This document shows, in pieces, positions 51,281 to 60,250 of a DNA stretch of 64,000 nt. The stretch covers positions 187,952 through 251,951 of the forward strand of contig NZ_FNDX01000005.1 of assembly GCF_900099765.1 (NCBI RefSeq), in the 5' to 3' direction. Under the pieces are notes generated by a model. That model saw nothing but the letters and a program-made list of their open reading frames with translations, made no database searches and was not told where the DNA came from. Within the stretch, counting starts at the first letter, position 1, and the number at the start of each line of letters is the position of its first letter. A program made the position numbers and the translations under genes. The stretch comes from Paenibacillus typhae (GTDB lineage: Bacteria; Bacillota; Bacilli; Paenibacillales; Paenibacillaceae).

Positions 51281-51736
51281 CTATTGCAGGACCAGGCAGA
51301 GCAGCGGCACGAACAGGGCGAATACAGGCAGCAGCAGCGGGTAACGTTCGCCGGCCAGCTGGGCGAGGCGGAACAGCAGCAGGATGCCGATTCCGTACAG
51401 GCCGCAGGTCTGTGTATCTCCGCCCTGCTCTGAAGCAAGCCACAGTCCGGCCCCGAATCCGGCAGCGGCGTAGAGGATAAGGGAAGGGCCGAGCCTGGAA
51501 GAACGGAACATGGACAGCAGGGCGTCGGCAATCAGGGCTGCAGGCAGGGCGTAGGCGTAGACGGCATACGGGACTGAGACCGGCCATCCTTCCGGAACCC
51601 CGTCCGTATGCGGGAGTCCGAGCAGGACAAGAGAGACGAGCATAAAGGTCAGCCCGGCAGCGGACAACTTGGACAGGGCGTAAATACCTGCCGACAGCCT
51701 TACGGAAGGCATGTCATACTCCTTGATTTTGTTCAT
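51281..51736 (-). CDS. Hypothetical membrane protein
   Basis: 151 residues with about four TM helices (LSAAGLTFMLVSLVLLGL, VYAYALPAALIADALLS, LILYAAAGFGAGLWLA, LLLPVFALFVPLLCLVL). AAAGGAC precedes ATG 51736. No family recognised. It lies 26 bases before the stop of the following SDR gene's strand partner and shares its direction. Confidence 0.7.
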   Translation of the reverse strand: MNKIKEYDMPSVRLSAGIYALSKLSAAGLTFMLVSLVLLGLPHTDGVPEGWPVSVPYAVYAYALPAALIADALLSMFRSSRLGPSLILYAAAGFGAGLWLASEQGGDTQTCGLYGIGILLLFRLAQLAGERYPLLLPVFALFVPLLCLVLQ

Positions 51737-51762
51737 CTGAAAACGTCCTTTCAGGTGTGATC

Positions 51763-52662
51763 TCAGCTTGTAACCATGTCTCCTCCATTGACATGAATGC
51801 AGGTGCCGGTAACGTAGGCTGAATCGGGACTGGCCAAATAGACATAGGCACCGGCAAGCTCATAGGGCTGTGCCGCCCGACCCAGCGGCGTATCGGTTCC
51901 GAATACGCTGACCTCGGCGGCGGTGTAGCTGGATGGGATCAGCGGAGTCCATACCGGGCCTGGAGCCACACTATTGACGCGGATTCCGCTTTCGGCAAGC
52001 GACAGGGCAAGGGAACGTGTGAAGGTGACGACAGCGCCTTTGGTTGACGAATAATCAATAAGCTCCTTATTGCCCTGGTAAGCGGTAATCGAGGCGGTGT
52101 TGATGATGGATGAGCCTTTTGTCAGATGCGGCAATGCCGCCTGACTCATGAAAAAGAACGGAAAGATATTGGTCTGAAAGGTCTGATGCAGCTGCTCCTC
52201 TGTAATGTCCAGAAGACTGCGCTGCGGATACTGTACCGCAAGATTATTGACCAGAATATCCAGCCTGCCTAGTGTCTGCACGGTCTGCTCCACCGCCTGA
52301 AAGCAGTTGTTCCGATACCGCAAATCTGTCTCAATCCGCAGGCAGCGGCGGCCAAGCTGTTCAATGCGCCGTGCTGTATCGCTGGCATCAGAGGCCTCAT
52401 ACAGATAGGCAATGGCCACATCCGCCCCTTCCCTGGCAAAAGCGATAGCCGCCGCCCTGCCGATCCCGCTGTCCCCGCCGCTGATCAGGGCCACCTTGCC
52501 CTTTAGCCTGCCGCTGCCGCGGATTTCCGGATCTTCGCTGATCGGCCGGGGCTGCATCAGGCTCTCCAGTCCGGGCTGGCGGTTCTGGTGCTGCGGGGGG
52601 AAGGCGATTTTTTGTGTGCGGCACACCGTCTGTTCCCCGTAAAAGGGATATGTCGGGTTCAT
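51763..52662 (-). CDS. SDR family oxidoreductase (YhxC/YhdF-like)
   Basis: A 299-residue classical/divergent short-chain dehydrogenase with an N-terminal extension of ~45 residues, as in the glucose/ribitol-dehydrogenase-like Bacillus stress SDRs. The cofactor motif is SGGDSGIGRAAAIAFAREGA. LVNNLAVQYPQRSL, the catalytic Ser in NTASITAYQG and the YSSTK (YxxxK) pair follow. The substrate is unknown. Confidence 0.93.
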   Translation of the reverse strand: MNPTYPFYGEQTVCRTQKIAFPPQHQNRQPGLESLMQPRPISEDPEIRGSGRLKGKVALISGGDSGIGRAAAIAFAREGADVAIAYLYEASDASDTARRIEQLGRRCLRIETDLRYRNNCFQAVEQTVQTLGRLDILVNNLAVQYPQRSLLDITEEQLHQTFQTNIFPFFFMSQAALPHLTKGSSIINTASITAYQGNKELIDYSSTKGAVVTFTRSLALSLAESGIRVNSVAPGPVWTPLIPSSYTAAEVSVFGTDTPLGRAAQPYELAGAYVYLASPDSAYVTGTCIHVNGGDMVTS

Positions 52663-52819
52663 TGCGCTATATTCCTCCTTGCGTGCTTCCGGTTTTGTAT
52701 ATTTCTATGCATCCGCCCAGAAAAGCGTGCGCTTTCTGCGGCATAAGACATCGGAAATGACCGGGCGCTTATGTATGCTGCTGTACCTGAATTGAATAAT
52801 AGAAAGGTGGATAAATAAT

Positions 52820-53236
52820 ATGCTGTATCGAGCAATGGTAGCAGAGGATTATGACGCAGCCTGCAGGCTGTGGGAAAATACGGCGGGGATGGGCCTTAGC
52901 GAAGCCGATTCGCGGGAGGGGATTCTGCAGTTTCTCGGGCGGAATCCGGGCCTGAGCCAGGTATGCGAGGAAGAAGACGGAACGCTTGCCGGTACGGTTA
53001 TGTGCGGGCATGACGGGCGCAGGGGATATATGTACCATGTAGCCGTCAGTACAGCCTGCCGGGGCAAAGGGGCCGGCCGTGAGCTGGTATCCCGAGCACT
53101 GGCGGCCCTTCATGAGGCAGGCATAGCGAAGTGTCATCTGATGGTGATTGAAGGCAATACGCTGGGACGCAGCTTCTGGTCGGGAACCGGCTGGCAGGAG
53201 CGGGAGGGCCTCGTACTTTTTTCACAAAATACATAA
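52820..53236 (+). CDS. GNAT family N-acetyltransferase
   Basis: A 138-residue acetyltransferase resembling YpeA. YMYHVAVSTACRGKGAGREL carries the acetyl-CoA loop and EGNTLGRSFWSGTGWQER the C-terminal motif. AAAGGTGG lies upstream of ATG 52820. Confidence 0.92.
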   Translation: MLYRAMVAEDYDAACRLWENTAGMGLSEADSREGILQFLGRNPGLSQVCEEEDGTLAGTVMCGHDGRRGYMYHVAVSTACRGKGAGRELVSRALAALHEAGIAKCHLMVIEGNTLGRSFWSGTGWQEREGLVLFSQNT

Positions 53237-53348
53237 TAAAAGCTGCAGTCCTTAGGTGACAATGAATGTAATGGTGTAGGTTCTGCGTTCGTGCAGTATA
53301 ATGTATAGGCAATTAATATGGCGAACTTAATAAAAGGTGATCAGAACA

Positions 53349-54059
53349 ATGCGCTTCAAGGATGTATTCTCAATAATCGGGCCCGCTATGGTCGGCCCTT
53401 CAAGCTCTCATACCGCCGGTGCCGCGCGGATCGGCCGGGCTGCACGCCAGGTTCTGGGTGAACTGCCGCGTGAGGCGGAGATTATTTTCTTCGGATCCTT
53501 TGCCGCCACCTATCAGGGGCACGGGACGGACCGGGCGATTATCGGCGGACTGCTGGATTTTGCTACGGATGACCACAGGCTGCCAGACTCGGTCGAATTG
53601 GCCGCTGAAGCCGGAATGGACATCTCCTTCCGTCAGGGCACAGGCCTGTTCCCGCATCCGAATACGGTCAGGCTCCGCCTGGTCGGCCGGGATACCGGTA
53701 CGGAGCTGACGCTGACGGGAATCTCCATCGGCGGCGGAAATATCGAAATTGTGGATATCGACGGCTTCGGCGTGAAGCTAACCGGGATGTATCCCACGGT
53801 GCTGATCAATCATATGGACTATCTCGGCGTGCTGGCCAGCGTTACGGATGTCATGCGCAGAGGACAGTTTAATATCGGTCATATGTCGCTTGACCGCAAA
53901 AACCGCAGCGGCGCGGCACTCACCGTGCTGGAGCTGGATGAGCCGGCAACAGCCGGGCTGCTTCAGGAGCTGCAGGCCCTCACAGCCGTGAAATCGGTCA
54001 AAGTGGTGGACTTGAACGGAGTCAAGCAAGAACAGAAAGGGAAGGAAAGCACACCATGA
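53349..54059 (+). CDS. sdaAB: L-serine dehydratase, beta subunit
   Basis: A 236-residue subunit of the iron-sulfur L-serine dehydratase that converts serine to pyruvate and ammonia. The N-terminus FSIIGPAMVGPSSSHTAGAA is diagnostic, and an ACT-like domain closes the protein (VLASVTDVMRRGQFNIGHMS). ATG 53349 is used; the GTG at 53337 overlaps the AAAAGGTG site. A TATAAT (about 53297-53302) is a -10 candidate. The stop overlaps the alpha-subunit start (ATGA). Confidence 0.95.
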   Translation: MRFKDVFSIIGPAMVGPSSSHTAGAARIGRAARQVLGELPREAEIIFFGSFAATYQGHGTDRAIIGGLLDFATDDHRLPDSVELAAEAGMDISFRQGTGLFPHPNTVRLRLVGRDTGTELTLTGISIGGGNIEIVDIDGFGVKLTGMYPTVLINHMDYLGVLASVTDVMRRGQFNIGHMSLDRKNRSGAALTVLELDEPATAGLLQELQALTAVKSVKVVDLNGVKQEQKGKESTP

Positions 54060-54937
54060 ATTTTCAAACACTGAGCCAGCTGGCTGTATTATGCGAGGAG
54101 CGGGGTCTCGGCATCGGAGCGCTGATGCTTGAGGAGCAGAGCGCGGAATCGGGACGTCCGCAGGAACAGGAATTTGCCACAATGAAGGAATATTACGGAG
54201 TCATGAAAGAAGCGGTACACCGCGGGATGACTCAGGATACCACCTCGCGCAGCGGTCTGACGGGCCTTGATGCCCAGCGGGTAGGTGCTTATAACGCGGC
54301 TAGTGAGCCATTCCTGGGCGGACCGGCCGGACAGGCAATGGCCTATGCGCTGGCGGTATCGGAAGTGAATGCCTCGATGGGCCGGATTATAGCGACTCCG
54401 ACAGCAGGCTCCTGCGGCATTATTCCGGGAGTCTTTCTCAGCTGCCAGGAGCGTTTCGGCTGGGATGACGATTATATGGTTTCGGGGCTGTTCGCTGCAG
54501 GGGCGATCGGCTATGTTATTGCCAATAATTCCTTTGTATCCGGAGCGGAGGGCGGCTGTCAGGCAGAGGTTGGTTCGGCGATCGGCATGGCAGCCGGGGC
54601 GCTTACCGAGCTGCGGGGCGGGACGCCGGCCCAGGCTATCCATGCCGTGGGGCTGGCGCTCAAAAATACGCTTGGCCTGATCTGCGATCCGGTTGGCGGG
54701 CTTGTCGAGATTCCCTGCATCGTACGCAACGGCTTCGGGGCTGTTACTGCTCTTGCTGCTGCAGATATGGCGTTGGCAGGCGTACGCAGCGTGATCCCTT
54801 CAGACGAAGTGATCAAGGTGATGCTGGAGGTCGGCTCAGCCATGCCGGAGAAGCACCGCGAGACCGCCGGAGGCGGTCTGGCCCAGACACCGACCGGCCG
54901 TCAGATCATGAAGGATCTACGGAACAAGAAGGGCTAA
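54056..54937 (+). CDS. sdaAA: L-serine dehydratase, alpha subunit
   Basis: A 293-residue subunit that carries the 4Fe-4S cluster. Cysteines occur in TAGSCGIIPG, GGCQAEVGSA, LICDPVGG and EIPCIVRNG. TSRSGLTGLDA and NASMGRIIATPTAGSCG are family signatures. Start and stop overlap by ATGA with sdaAB, so the two subunits are made together. Confidence 0.96.
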   Translation: MNFQTLSQLAVLCEERGLGIGALMLEEQSAESGRPQEQEFATMKEYYGVMKEAVHRGMTQDTTSRSGLTGLDAQRVGAYNAASEPFLGGPAGQAMAYALAVSEVNASMGRIIATPTAGSCGIIPGVFLSCQERFGWDDDYMVSGLFAAGAIGYVIANNSFVSGAEGGCQAEVGSAIGMAAGALTELRGGTPAQAIHAVGLALKNTLGLICDPVGGLVEIPCIVRNGFGAVTALAAADMALAGVRSVIPSDEVIKVMLEVGSAMPEKHRETAGGGLAQTPTGRQIMKDLRNKKG

Positions 54938-54989
54938 AGGGCGGGATTTTTTCCGGCCGCTAACGTTTACCCTATCTCTATTCAGCGGT

Positions 54990-55292
54990 TTATAGCATAC
55001 GGAACCGTTCCAGCTGCTCCCACTTTCCCTCGCGCCGGAGAATTTCCGGCTGCTTGGGACCGAGCAGGTCGAAGTGGGGAAACGGTCTGCGGTTATGGAT
55101 ATACTGCGGGGGAAGACCGTTCTGCTCACACCAGCGACGTAGACGGGGGAGGTCGCTGCAGCCTACTTTGGTTACGGTGGTTATACCCGGGAACCGGGGA
55201 TCAATCCAGTAATGGGTCAAAAAAGCAATCTCTCCCCGCAGGACCGCCGCTTTCCACTGGTTCAGTTCTTCTCTGTTAATTCCGAAGGCCAT
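54990..55292 (-). CDS. Conserved hypothetical protein (100 aa)
   Basis: A soluble 100-residue protein (INREELNQWKAAVLRGEIAF, LTHYWIDPRFPGITTVTKVG, PQYIHNRRPFPHFDLLGPKQ). The pattern of conserved aromatic, His and Pro residues suggests a real folded family of Bacillales; I cannot assign a function. AAGGATGAG precedes ATG 55292. Confidence 0.75.
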   Translation of the reverse strand: MAFGINREELNQWKAAVLRGEIAFLTHYWIDPRFPGITTVTKVGCSDLPRLRRWCEQNGLPPQYIHNRRPFPHFDLLGPKQPEILRREGKWEQLERFRML

Positions 55293-55399
55293 AGCTGTCT
55301 CATCCTTATCCTTGGGGTAATTGTCGGCCGGCTTCCTGCAGTGTTATTGATATTAACCTTGCAGGAGCGATTATCCAGGGTATTGTATTACCGATTATA

Positions 55400-55588
55400 C
55401 TAAGTGGAAAATCGCCATCTATTTCCGGGCTTAAGGCAATATAGAGCAGACTAAATGGAAAAAAGACACCTAATTCTGATTATTTAGCCCATAATAGCAT
55501 TAATGGTCAAAAATAAGTGGCGATTTTCCACCTAATGCTTAGAAAGCTTGAGAAATGGTGAAATTAGCTGCCGAAAATCCACTTAGTT
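55400..55588. repeat. Palindromic repeat array B (four units)
   Basis: Four ~24-bp imperfect palindromes start near 55400, 55451, 55513 and 55563 (for example TAAGTGGAAAATCGCCATCT and TAAGTGGCGATTTTCCACCT). Their cores are 51, 62 and 50 bp apart, the same layout as array A. The array fills most of the 349-base gap between the hypothetical gene and ywbE; the remainder shows nothing else. Confidence 0.8.
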
Positions 55589-55641
55589 ATAGCCGCTATT
55601 AATAGTGTGGCTTCATTGCAGCTTACGAAAGGAGGCTTAGG

Positions 55642-55836
55642 ATGAACGGACAGGTTAGAGCGGATATCCGTCCCGGGCTTGAGGTGGATATTGTGCTGAA
55701 GCAGGATCAGGCTACCGGCAAGCTTACACACGGTACAGTAAAAGACATTCTCACCAATTCGCCCCGCCACCCGCATGGAATCAAGGTGCGGCTGGCTGAC
55801 GGGCAGGTCGGCCGGGTCAAAAAGATCACAGGCTGA
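55642..55836 (+). CDS. ywbE: YwbE family protein (DUF2196)
   Basis: 64 residues: VRADIRPGLEVDIVLKQDQA, GKLTHGTVKDILTNSPRHPH and GIKVRLADGQVGRVKKI match YwbE, a small beta-barrel-like family of unknown function common in Firmicutes. AAAGGAGG precedes ATG 55642. Confidence 0.93.
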   Translation: MNGQVRADIRPGLEVDIVLKQDQATGKLTHGTVKDILTNSPRHPHGIKVRLADGQVGRVKKITG

Positions 55837-55925
55837 TGCTGCGGCCCTATATTGCAAAGCTGCAGACAGCTGGTTTATGATCAACAGGCTCCAAGTACTC
55901 TGCACATCTTCATAAGCGTTGCATT

Positions 55926-55990
55926 AAGCACCCGCTGTATCCTGCAGTGCCTTCCGGCGCCGGCTGATATAAAGCGCTGGTGCTTTTTTA
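55926..55990 (+). terminator. Probable terminator after ywbE
   Basis: AAGCACC and GGTGCTT close a long stem-loop with an inner GGCGCCGG-containing hairpin and are followed by TTTTATT. Confidence 0.55.
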
Positions 55991-56028
55991 TTACCAGACG
56001 GTACGGAGCGCTTGGCAGCTTGTCTTCG

Positions 56029-56099
56029 CCCAGAGCTCCGTCCGGCTCTCGCCCCAGAGCTCCGTCCGGCTCTCGTCCCAGAGCTCCGTCCCGTCGCAG
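56029..56099. repeat. Three 24-bp GC-rich tandem repeats
   Basis: Units of the type CCCAGAGCTCCGTCCGGCTC begin at 56029, 56052 and 56076; the last is degenerate at its end. They lie just downstream of the HNH gene. Each unit contains the palindrome AGAGCT. Confidence 0.85.
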
Positions 56100-56121
56100 G
56101 GACTTGCTACAGCGCTCCGCC

Positions 56122-57027
56122 TCACCGCCGCATGAATTCCTCCACATCCATATCCGCCTTGGTCTGGTTGCACAGGTTACAGGCGCAGACACAGTTGTCG
56201 GGAGTGGTATGGCCGCCTTTGGCCCGGGGCAGGAGATGGTCAATCGTGTCGCCGTACAGGCCGCAGAAATGACAGGTATAGTTGTCCCTTGTCAGAATCA
56301 GCTTCCGGAAATCCTTGTTGCTGTACAGGCGGCGGATGGTCCGGCGGTTAACCACGACAGCAGCGTGCTCACGGACCAGTGTAACGGCCAGCTCCAGATC
56401 AATCTCCTGGTGCCAGCGCCGCCCCTTGTCACTGTGGCCGCGCATCAGAATCATCCCTTTGGCCGAGGGCACGAGCGCGGAGTAATCATCAGGCTCCGGC
56501 TTGGGCCACCCGCCCAGCGGAGGCTTCCGCCGCTGCTCGGCCGGGCGCGGCCGCGGTTTGGCGCGTTCACCTGCACTTGCGGCAGAGGATTTGCTGTCTC
56601 TGGAGCGTACCGGCCGGGAGTGCGGCTTAGGCTGTGCTGTCTTGGGCTCGTGCGGTGCATCCCCTCTTGTAGGCAGAGTCTTGGCAGTCTGCCGGGCAGC
56701 AGACCCTGTATGCTGTGCAGGGCCTTGGCCTGCAGGAACCGCGACGGCTGCCTGCCGGGCAGAAGGTATGGCTGTGTGGGCTGCTTGACCGGTCTTCCCG
56801 GCCGAAGCGGATACAGCAGGCTTCACAGGAGCTGAAACAGCCGTACCCGGCACCGGCGGGAGCCCGCTTATGTCTGCTTTGCCGTGGATCTTGCGGCATT
56901 CCCGGCACGCGCCGCGGCGGGATTGGCCTTTGGAACGTTTGCCCGTCCGTCTGCGGAATTCGGTAAGCGGCTTATGCTGCTGACAATATGCACATTGTTT
57001 GGAAACAGGCATGCTGGTATCGGTCAT
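56122..57027 (-). CDS. HNH endonuclease family protein with N-terminal zinc ribbon
   Basis: 301 residues. An N-terminal Cys4 module (CAYCQQHKPLTEF .. CRECRK) is followed by a ~110-residue disordered Ala/Pro/Gln linker and a C-terminal HNH nuclease domain. The nuclease domain reads DNYTCHFCGLYGDTIDHLLP and GGHTTPDNCVCACNLCNQTK: the catalytic His in IDHLLP, the Asn in PDNC and two CxxC pairs holding structural zinc. No conventional Shine-Dalgarno is visible before ATG 57027. The role is unknown; similar genes are found both as stand-alone nucleases and in mobile DNA. Confidence 0.87.
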   Translation of the reverse strand: MTDTSMPVSKQCAYCQQHKPLTEFRRRTGKRSKGQSRRGACRECRKIHGKADISGLPPVPGTAVSAPVKPAVSASAGKTGQAAHTAIPSARQAAVAVPAGQGPAQHTGSAARQTAKTLPTRGDAPHEPKTAQPKPHSRPVRSRDSKSSAASAGERAKPRPRPAEQRRKPPLGGWPKPEPDDYSALVPSAKGMILMRGHSDKGRRWHQEIDLELAVTLVREHAAVVVNRRTIRRLYSNKDFRKLILTRDNYTCHFCGLYGDTIDHLLPRAKGGHTTPDNCVCACNLCNQTKADMDVEEFMRR

Positions 57028-57234
57028 AGGTATATTAGGAGAGACGCTCTGTCTGCGTCTGTCCGCTCCATTTATTTTTTAAAAGATAATCTGTAGTTCC
57101 AGTATAACGTAAAGCGCGCCCATTCACACGGCAGGGGAAATAACAGGCCTTTCACGATTTTGTGATTTCTGTCTCGGCATTCGGCAGGGAAAAGCTGTAA
57201 ACTTTATTAAAAATGCGGAAATGGGGAGCGGATC

Positions 57235-57717
57235 ATGGGACAGCTGAAAAAGAGGCCTGGCGCCGTTATTGTTCTGTATGTGCTGCAGGCTTTTCTGGGA
57301 ATCGGGGCGATCGGCGGCGGGCTGATGCTGCTGGTTGATCCGAGCGGTGAAATGATGGGGATGCCGGTCTCTGTGCTTGAGAGATCGCCTTTTGACAGCT
57401 TTATGATTCCGGGTCTTCTGCTACTGATTATTTTCGGAATTCTGCCGCTCGCAGTACTCTACGGACTGGTGAAAAAACCGGACTGGCGGCGGTATGCCGG
57501 GCTGGGACCGTTCAAGGTGCTGCATCCTGCCTGGACCTTCTCCCTGTATATTGGCTTCGGGCAGATTATCTGGATTATGGTGCAGACTTACATGATGAAT
57601 GCTGTCTCTGTGGTTCATGTTTTCTATACTTGTGTGGGCCTGCTTATTCTGGCAGTCACCATGCTGCCTCCGGTGCAAAAATATTTTATGCTGGACGGCT
57701 CTGCCGAAAGAAGTTAG
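57235..57717 (+). CDS. Hypothetical four-TM membrane protein
   Basis: 160 residues with four hydrophobic helices (AVIVLYVLQAFLGIGAIGGG, MIPGLLLLIIFGILPLAVLY, WTFSLYIGFGQIIWIMVQTY, VFYTCVGLLILAVTML). GGGGAGCGG precedes ATG 57235. No family recognised. Confidence 0.72.
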   Translation: MGQLKKRPGAVIVLYVLQAFLGIGAIGGGLMLLVDPSGEMMGMPVSVLERSPFDSFMIPGLLLLIIFGILPLAVLYGLVKKPDWRRYAGLGPFKVLHPAWTFSLYIGFGQIIWIMVQTYMMNAVSVVHVFYTCVGLLILAVTMLPPVQKYFMLDGSAERS

Positions 57718-57766
57718 AATGGCAGTGAACAAAAAAGGGCTTTCAAAACCCTGGAGGTGAACCGGA

Positions 57767-58783
57767 TTGACTACCATTTACGATATCGCCAAAAAAACCG
57801 GTTACTCTCCGACTACGGTATCGAAGGCGTTCAATAATTATTCCGATGTGCGTGCCAAGACCCGCGAGGAGATTCTGCGGACCGCCCGGGAGATGGGCTA
57901 CCTGCCGAACGCGCATGCCCGGACACTGACCACGAAGAAATCCTGGACGCTGGGTGTTCTTTTTGTGGAAGGCACGGGGGCAGGGATCCGTCATCCTTTT
58001 TTCGGGGCGGTTATTGAGAGCTTCAAGCAGATCGCTGTAGACAAGGGCTACGCTCTGATGTTCATCTCGAAGGATGTCGGCGGCAAGCAGAGCGGATATC
58101 TGGAGAATTGCCGGATTCATGGCGTAGACGGAGTTGTTGTGTTCCTTTCCGATTATGATGACCCTTATTTCCTCGAGCTTCTGGAGAGCAATATTCCTAC
58201 CGTGATCCTTGATTATGAGACGCCGAAGTCTCATACCGTCTGTTCGGATAATATGACCGGAGCAATGATGGCGGTGGATTATCTGACTTCACTCGGACAC
58301 AGCAGGATTGCGCATATCTCGGGCGGAGTGAATACCGTTCCCGGCAATCAGCGCCAGGAGGGCTATCTTGCGGCAATGAAGCGTCACGGGCATGAGCTAC
58401 GGGACGAATACATTGTCGAAGGTGAGTATTATGTGCTGGAAAACGGCTATTCCGCTATGCAGAAGCTGCTGGCACTGCCCGAGCGGCCCACGGCTGTTTT
58501 TGCTTCCGGTGACATGCTGGCGCTCGGGGCGATGATGGCGGCTAAGGACAGCGGCTTGTCTGTACCCGGAGACATCTCGGTTATGGGCTATGACGATATT
58601 GAGCTTGCCCGCTACGTAACTCCTGGGCTGACAACGGTCCGGCAGGATACGGCGAGTCTGGGAATCCGTGCCGCAGAGGTTTTGCTTGCATCGGTTGACC
58701 GTAAGGGGAACGGAATGGAGGCTATCGTGCTGCCCGTGGAAGTGATTGAGCGGGAGTCCTGTGCGCCGCCTGGTAAGAAATAA
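57767..58783 (+). CDS. LacI family transcriptional regulator
   Basis: A 338-residue sugar-responsive repressor. The N-terminal HTH reads TIYDIAKKTGYSPTTVSKAF, then the hinge region (LPNAHARTLTTKKS) and a periplasmic-binding-like effector domain ending with GYDDIELARYVTPGLTTVRQ. The TTG start at 57767 follows GGAGG by 9 bases. A perfect 20-bp palindrome lies between this gene and the glycosidase, so it probably represses the GH30-GH94 unit. Confidence 0.94.
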   Translation: MTTIYDIAKKTGYSPTTVSKAFNNYSDVRAKTREEILRTAREMGYLPNAHARTLTTKKSWTLGVLFVEGTGAGIRHPFFGAVIESFKQIAVDKGYALMFISKDVGGKQSGYLENCRIHGVDGVVVFLSDYDDPYFLELLESNIPTVILDYETPKSHTVCSDNMTGAMMAVDYLTSLGHSRIAHISGGVNTVPGNQRQEGYLAAMKRHGHELRDEYIVEGEYYVLENGYSAMQKLLALPERPTAVFASGDMLALGAMMAAKDSGLSVPGDISVMGYDDIELARYVTPGLTTVRQDTASLGIRAAEVLLASVDRKGNGMEAIVLPVEVIERESCAPPGKK

Positions 58784-58810
58784 AACGTTTCTTCCAGGTC
58801 GCACTTTTTT
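58767..58810 (+). terminator. Terminator overlapping the end of the lacI-type gene
   Basis: CCTGG.AAGAAA, loop, TTTCTT.CAGG then a T-rich run of eight. Confidence 0.7.
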
Positions 58811-58818
58811 TTCGGCAC

Positions 58819-58838
58819 AATCGAAACCGGTTTCGATT
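58819..58838. promoter_or_regulatory. LacI-family operator
   Basis: AATCGAAACCGGTTTCGATT is a perfect 20-bp palindrome. It overlaps a -35 candidate (TTTCGA, 58831-58836), with a -10 candidate TATATT at 58855-58860, so the bound regulator would block the glycosidase promoter. Confidence 0.8.
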
Positions 58839-58882
58839 TGGTTTAGTCTTGTTTTATATTCTATTTTGGGAGATGGGTTCAG

Positions 58883-60220
58883 ATGGTGACTGTACAAACG
58901 GTTGTGACGGCAAAAGAAACCGGGGAGCGCCTAAGCCGGCGGGAGGCTCTGGTGTTCGGGCAGAAGGGCAGCGGGCAGACGGCAGATATACAGCTTCATC
59001 CGGAGCAGGAATTCCAGCGGATCATTGGTTTTGGCGGCGCTTTCACTGAGGCTGCGGCCTACACGCTGTCGCGGATGAGCCCGGCCAGACGGGCGGAGGT
59101 GATCCGCAGCTATTTTCACCCGGAGGAGGGCCTCGGCTACAGCATGGGGCGCGTGCATATTCACAGCTGTGATTTTGCGCTCGGCAATTATACGTATGTG
59201 CAGGAGCAGGATACGGAGCTGGCCACGTTCGATATATCCCATGACCACCAGTGGGTGCTGCCGCTGATTAAGGATGCCATGGAGGTCAAAGGCGGCCCCT
59301 TTACGATGCTGGCTTCCCCCTGGAGCCCGCCGGCCTGGATGAAAACAAATGGGGAAATGAACAACGGCGGTTCGCTGAAGCCGGAATATGCCGCTGTCTG
59401 GGCGCGTTATTACACGAAGTTTATCGAGGCCTACCGCAAGGAGGGTATTCCGGTCTGGGCAGTATCAGTACAGAATGAGCCGGCGGCGGTGCAGACCTGG
59501 GATTCCTGTGTGTACAGCGCCGAGGAGGAGCGGGATTTTGTCAAAAACCATCTTGGACCCGCCATGCACGAAGCCGGTATGGACGATGTGAACATCGTAA
59601 TCTGGGATCACAACCGGGACATTATGATCGAGCGGGTTACGCCTATTTTGTCAGATCCGGAAGCGGCGAAGTATGTGTGGGGGACGGGTATCCACTGGTA
59701 CGGCGGTGAGGAGTTCGAGAAGGTGGCGAAGGTGCATGAGCTTTTCCCGGATAAGCATGTGCTGTTCACGGAGGGCTGCCAGGAGGGCGGCGTGCGTCTG
59801 GGGGAATGGTTCACCGGGGAGCGCTACGGGCGGAATATGATCGGTGATCTGAACGCTTGGACGGAGGGCTATCTGGACTGGAATCTGGTGCTCGATGAGA
59901 ACGGCGGGCCGAACCATGTGGGGAATTTCTGCGACGCTCCTGTAATTGCCGATACGGTTACGGATGAGGTCCATTATAACAGCTCTTATTTTTACATCGG
60001 CCACTTCAGTAAGTATATCGCTCCCGGCGCTGTGCGGATCGGCCTGGAATCTGCCATTGACGGCATTCTGTCGACGGCTTTCCGCAACCCTGACGGCAGC
60101 ATCGCCGTTGTGCTGATGAACGAAAGCGATGAAGAACGCAGTGTAACGCTTGGTCTTGGCAGTGAGCTGGCCGGTTGCCTTTTGCCGCCGCACTCTATTG
60201 CTACACATGTGATTGCGTAA
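58883..60220 (+). CDS. Glycoside hydrolase family 30 (glucosylceramidase-like)
   Basis: A 445-residue retaining glycosidase of family GH30 subfamily 1 type without a signal peptide, so it is cytoplasmic. GFGGAFTEAAAYTLSRMSP opens the barrel. The acid/base is Glu199 in VQNEP and the nucleophile Glu297 in LFTEG. ASPWSPPAWMKTNG and GTGIHWYGG are family landmarks, and a beta-sandwich closes the protein. It likely cleaves beta-linked gluco-oligosaccharides delivered or processed with the adjacent GH94 phosphorylase. GGGAG precedes ATG 58883. Confidence 0.94.
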   Translation: MVTVQTVVTAKETGERLSRREALVFGQKGSGQTADIQLHPEQEFQRIIGFGGAFTEAAAYTLSRMSPARRAEVIRSYFHPEEGLGYSMGRVHIHSCDFALGNYTYVQEQDTELATFDISHDHQWVLPLIKDAMEVKGGPFTMLASPWSPPAWMKTNGEMNNGGSLKPEYAAVWARYYTKFIEAYRKEGIPVWAVSVQNEPAAVQTWDSCVYSAEEERDFVKNHLGPAMHEAGMDDVNIVIWDHNRDIMIERVTPILSDPEAAKYVWGTGIHWYGGEEFEKVAKVHELFPDKHVLFTEGCQEGGVRLGEWFTGERYGRNMIGDLNAWTEGYLDWNLVLDENGGPNHVGNFCDAPVIADTVTDEVHYNSSYFYIGHFSKYIAPGAVRIGLESAIDGILSTAFRNPDGSIAVVLMNESDEERSVTLGLGSELAGCLLPPHSIATHVIA

Positions 60221-60250
60221 GTGCACATCCAAATTTCAGGAGGTTATGAT

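Noticed and set aside
55852..56835. A 327-residue plus-strand frame opposite the HNH gene
   Set aside because: It crosses a terminator-like hairpin and the 24-bp repeats and mirrors the HNH coding sequence.
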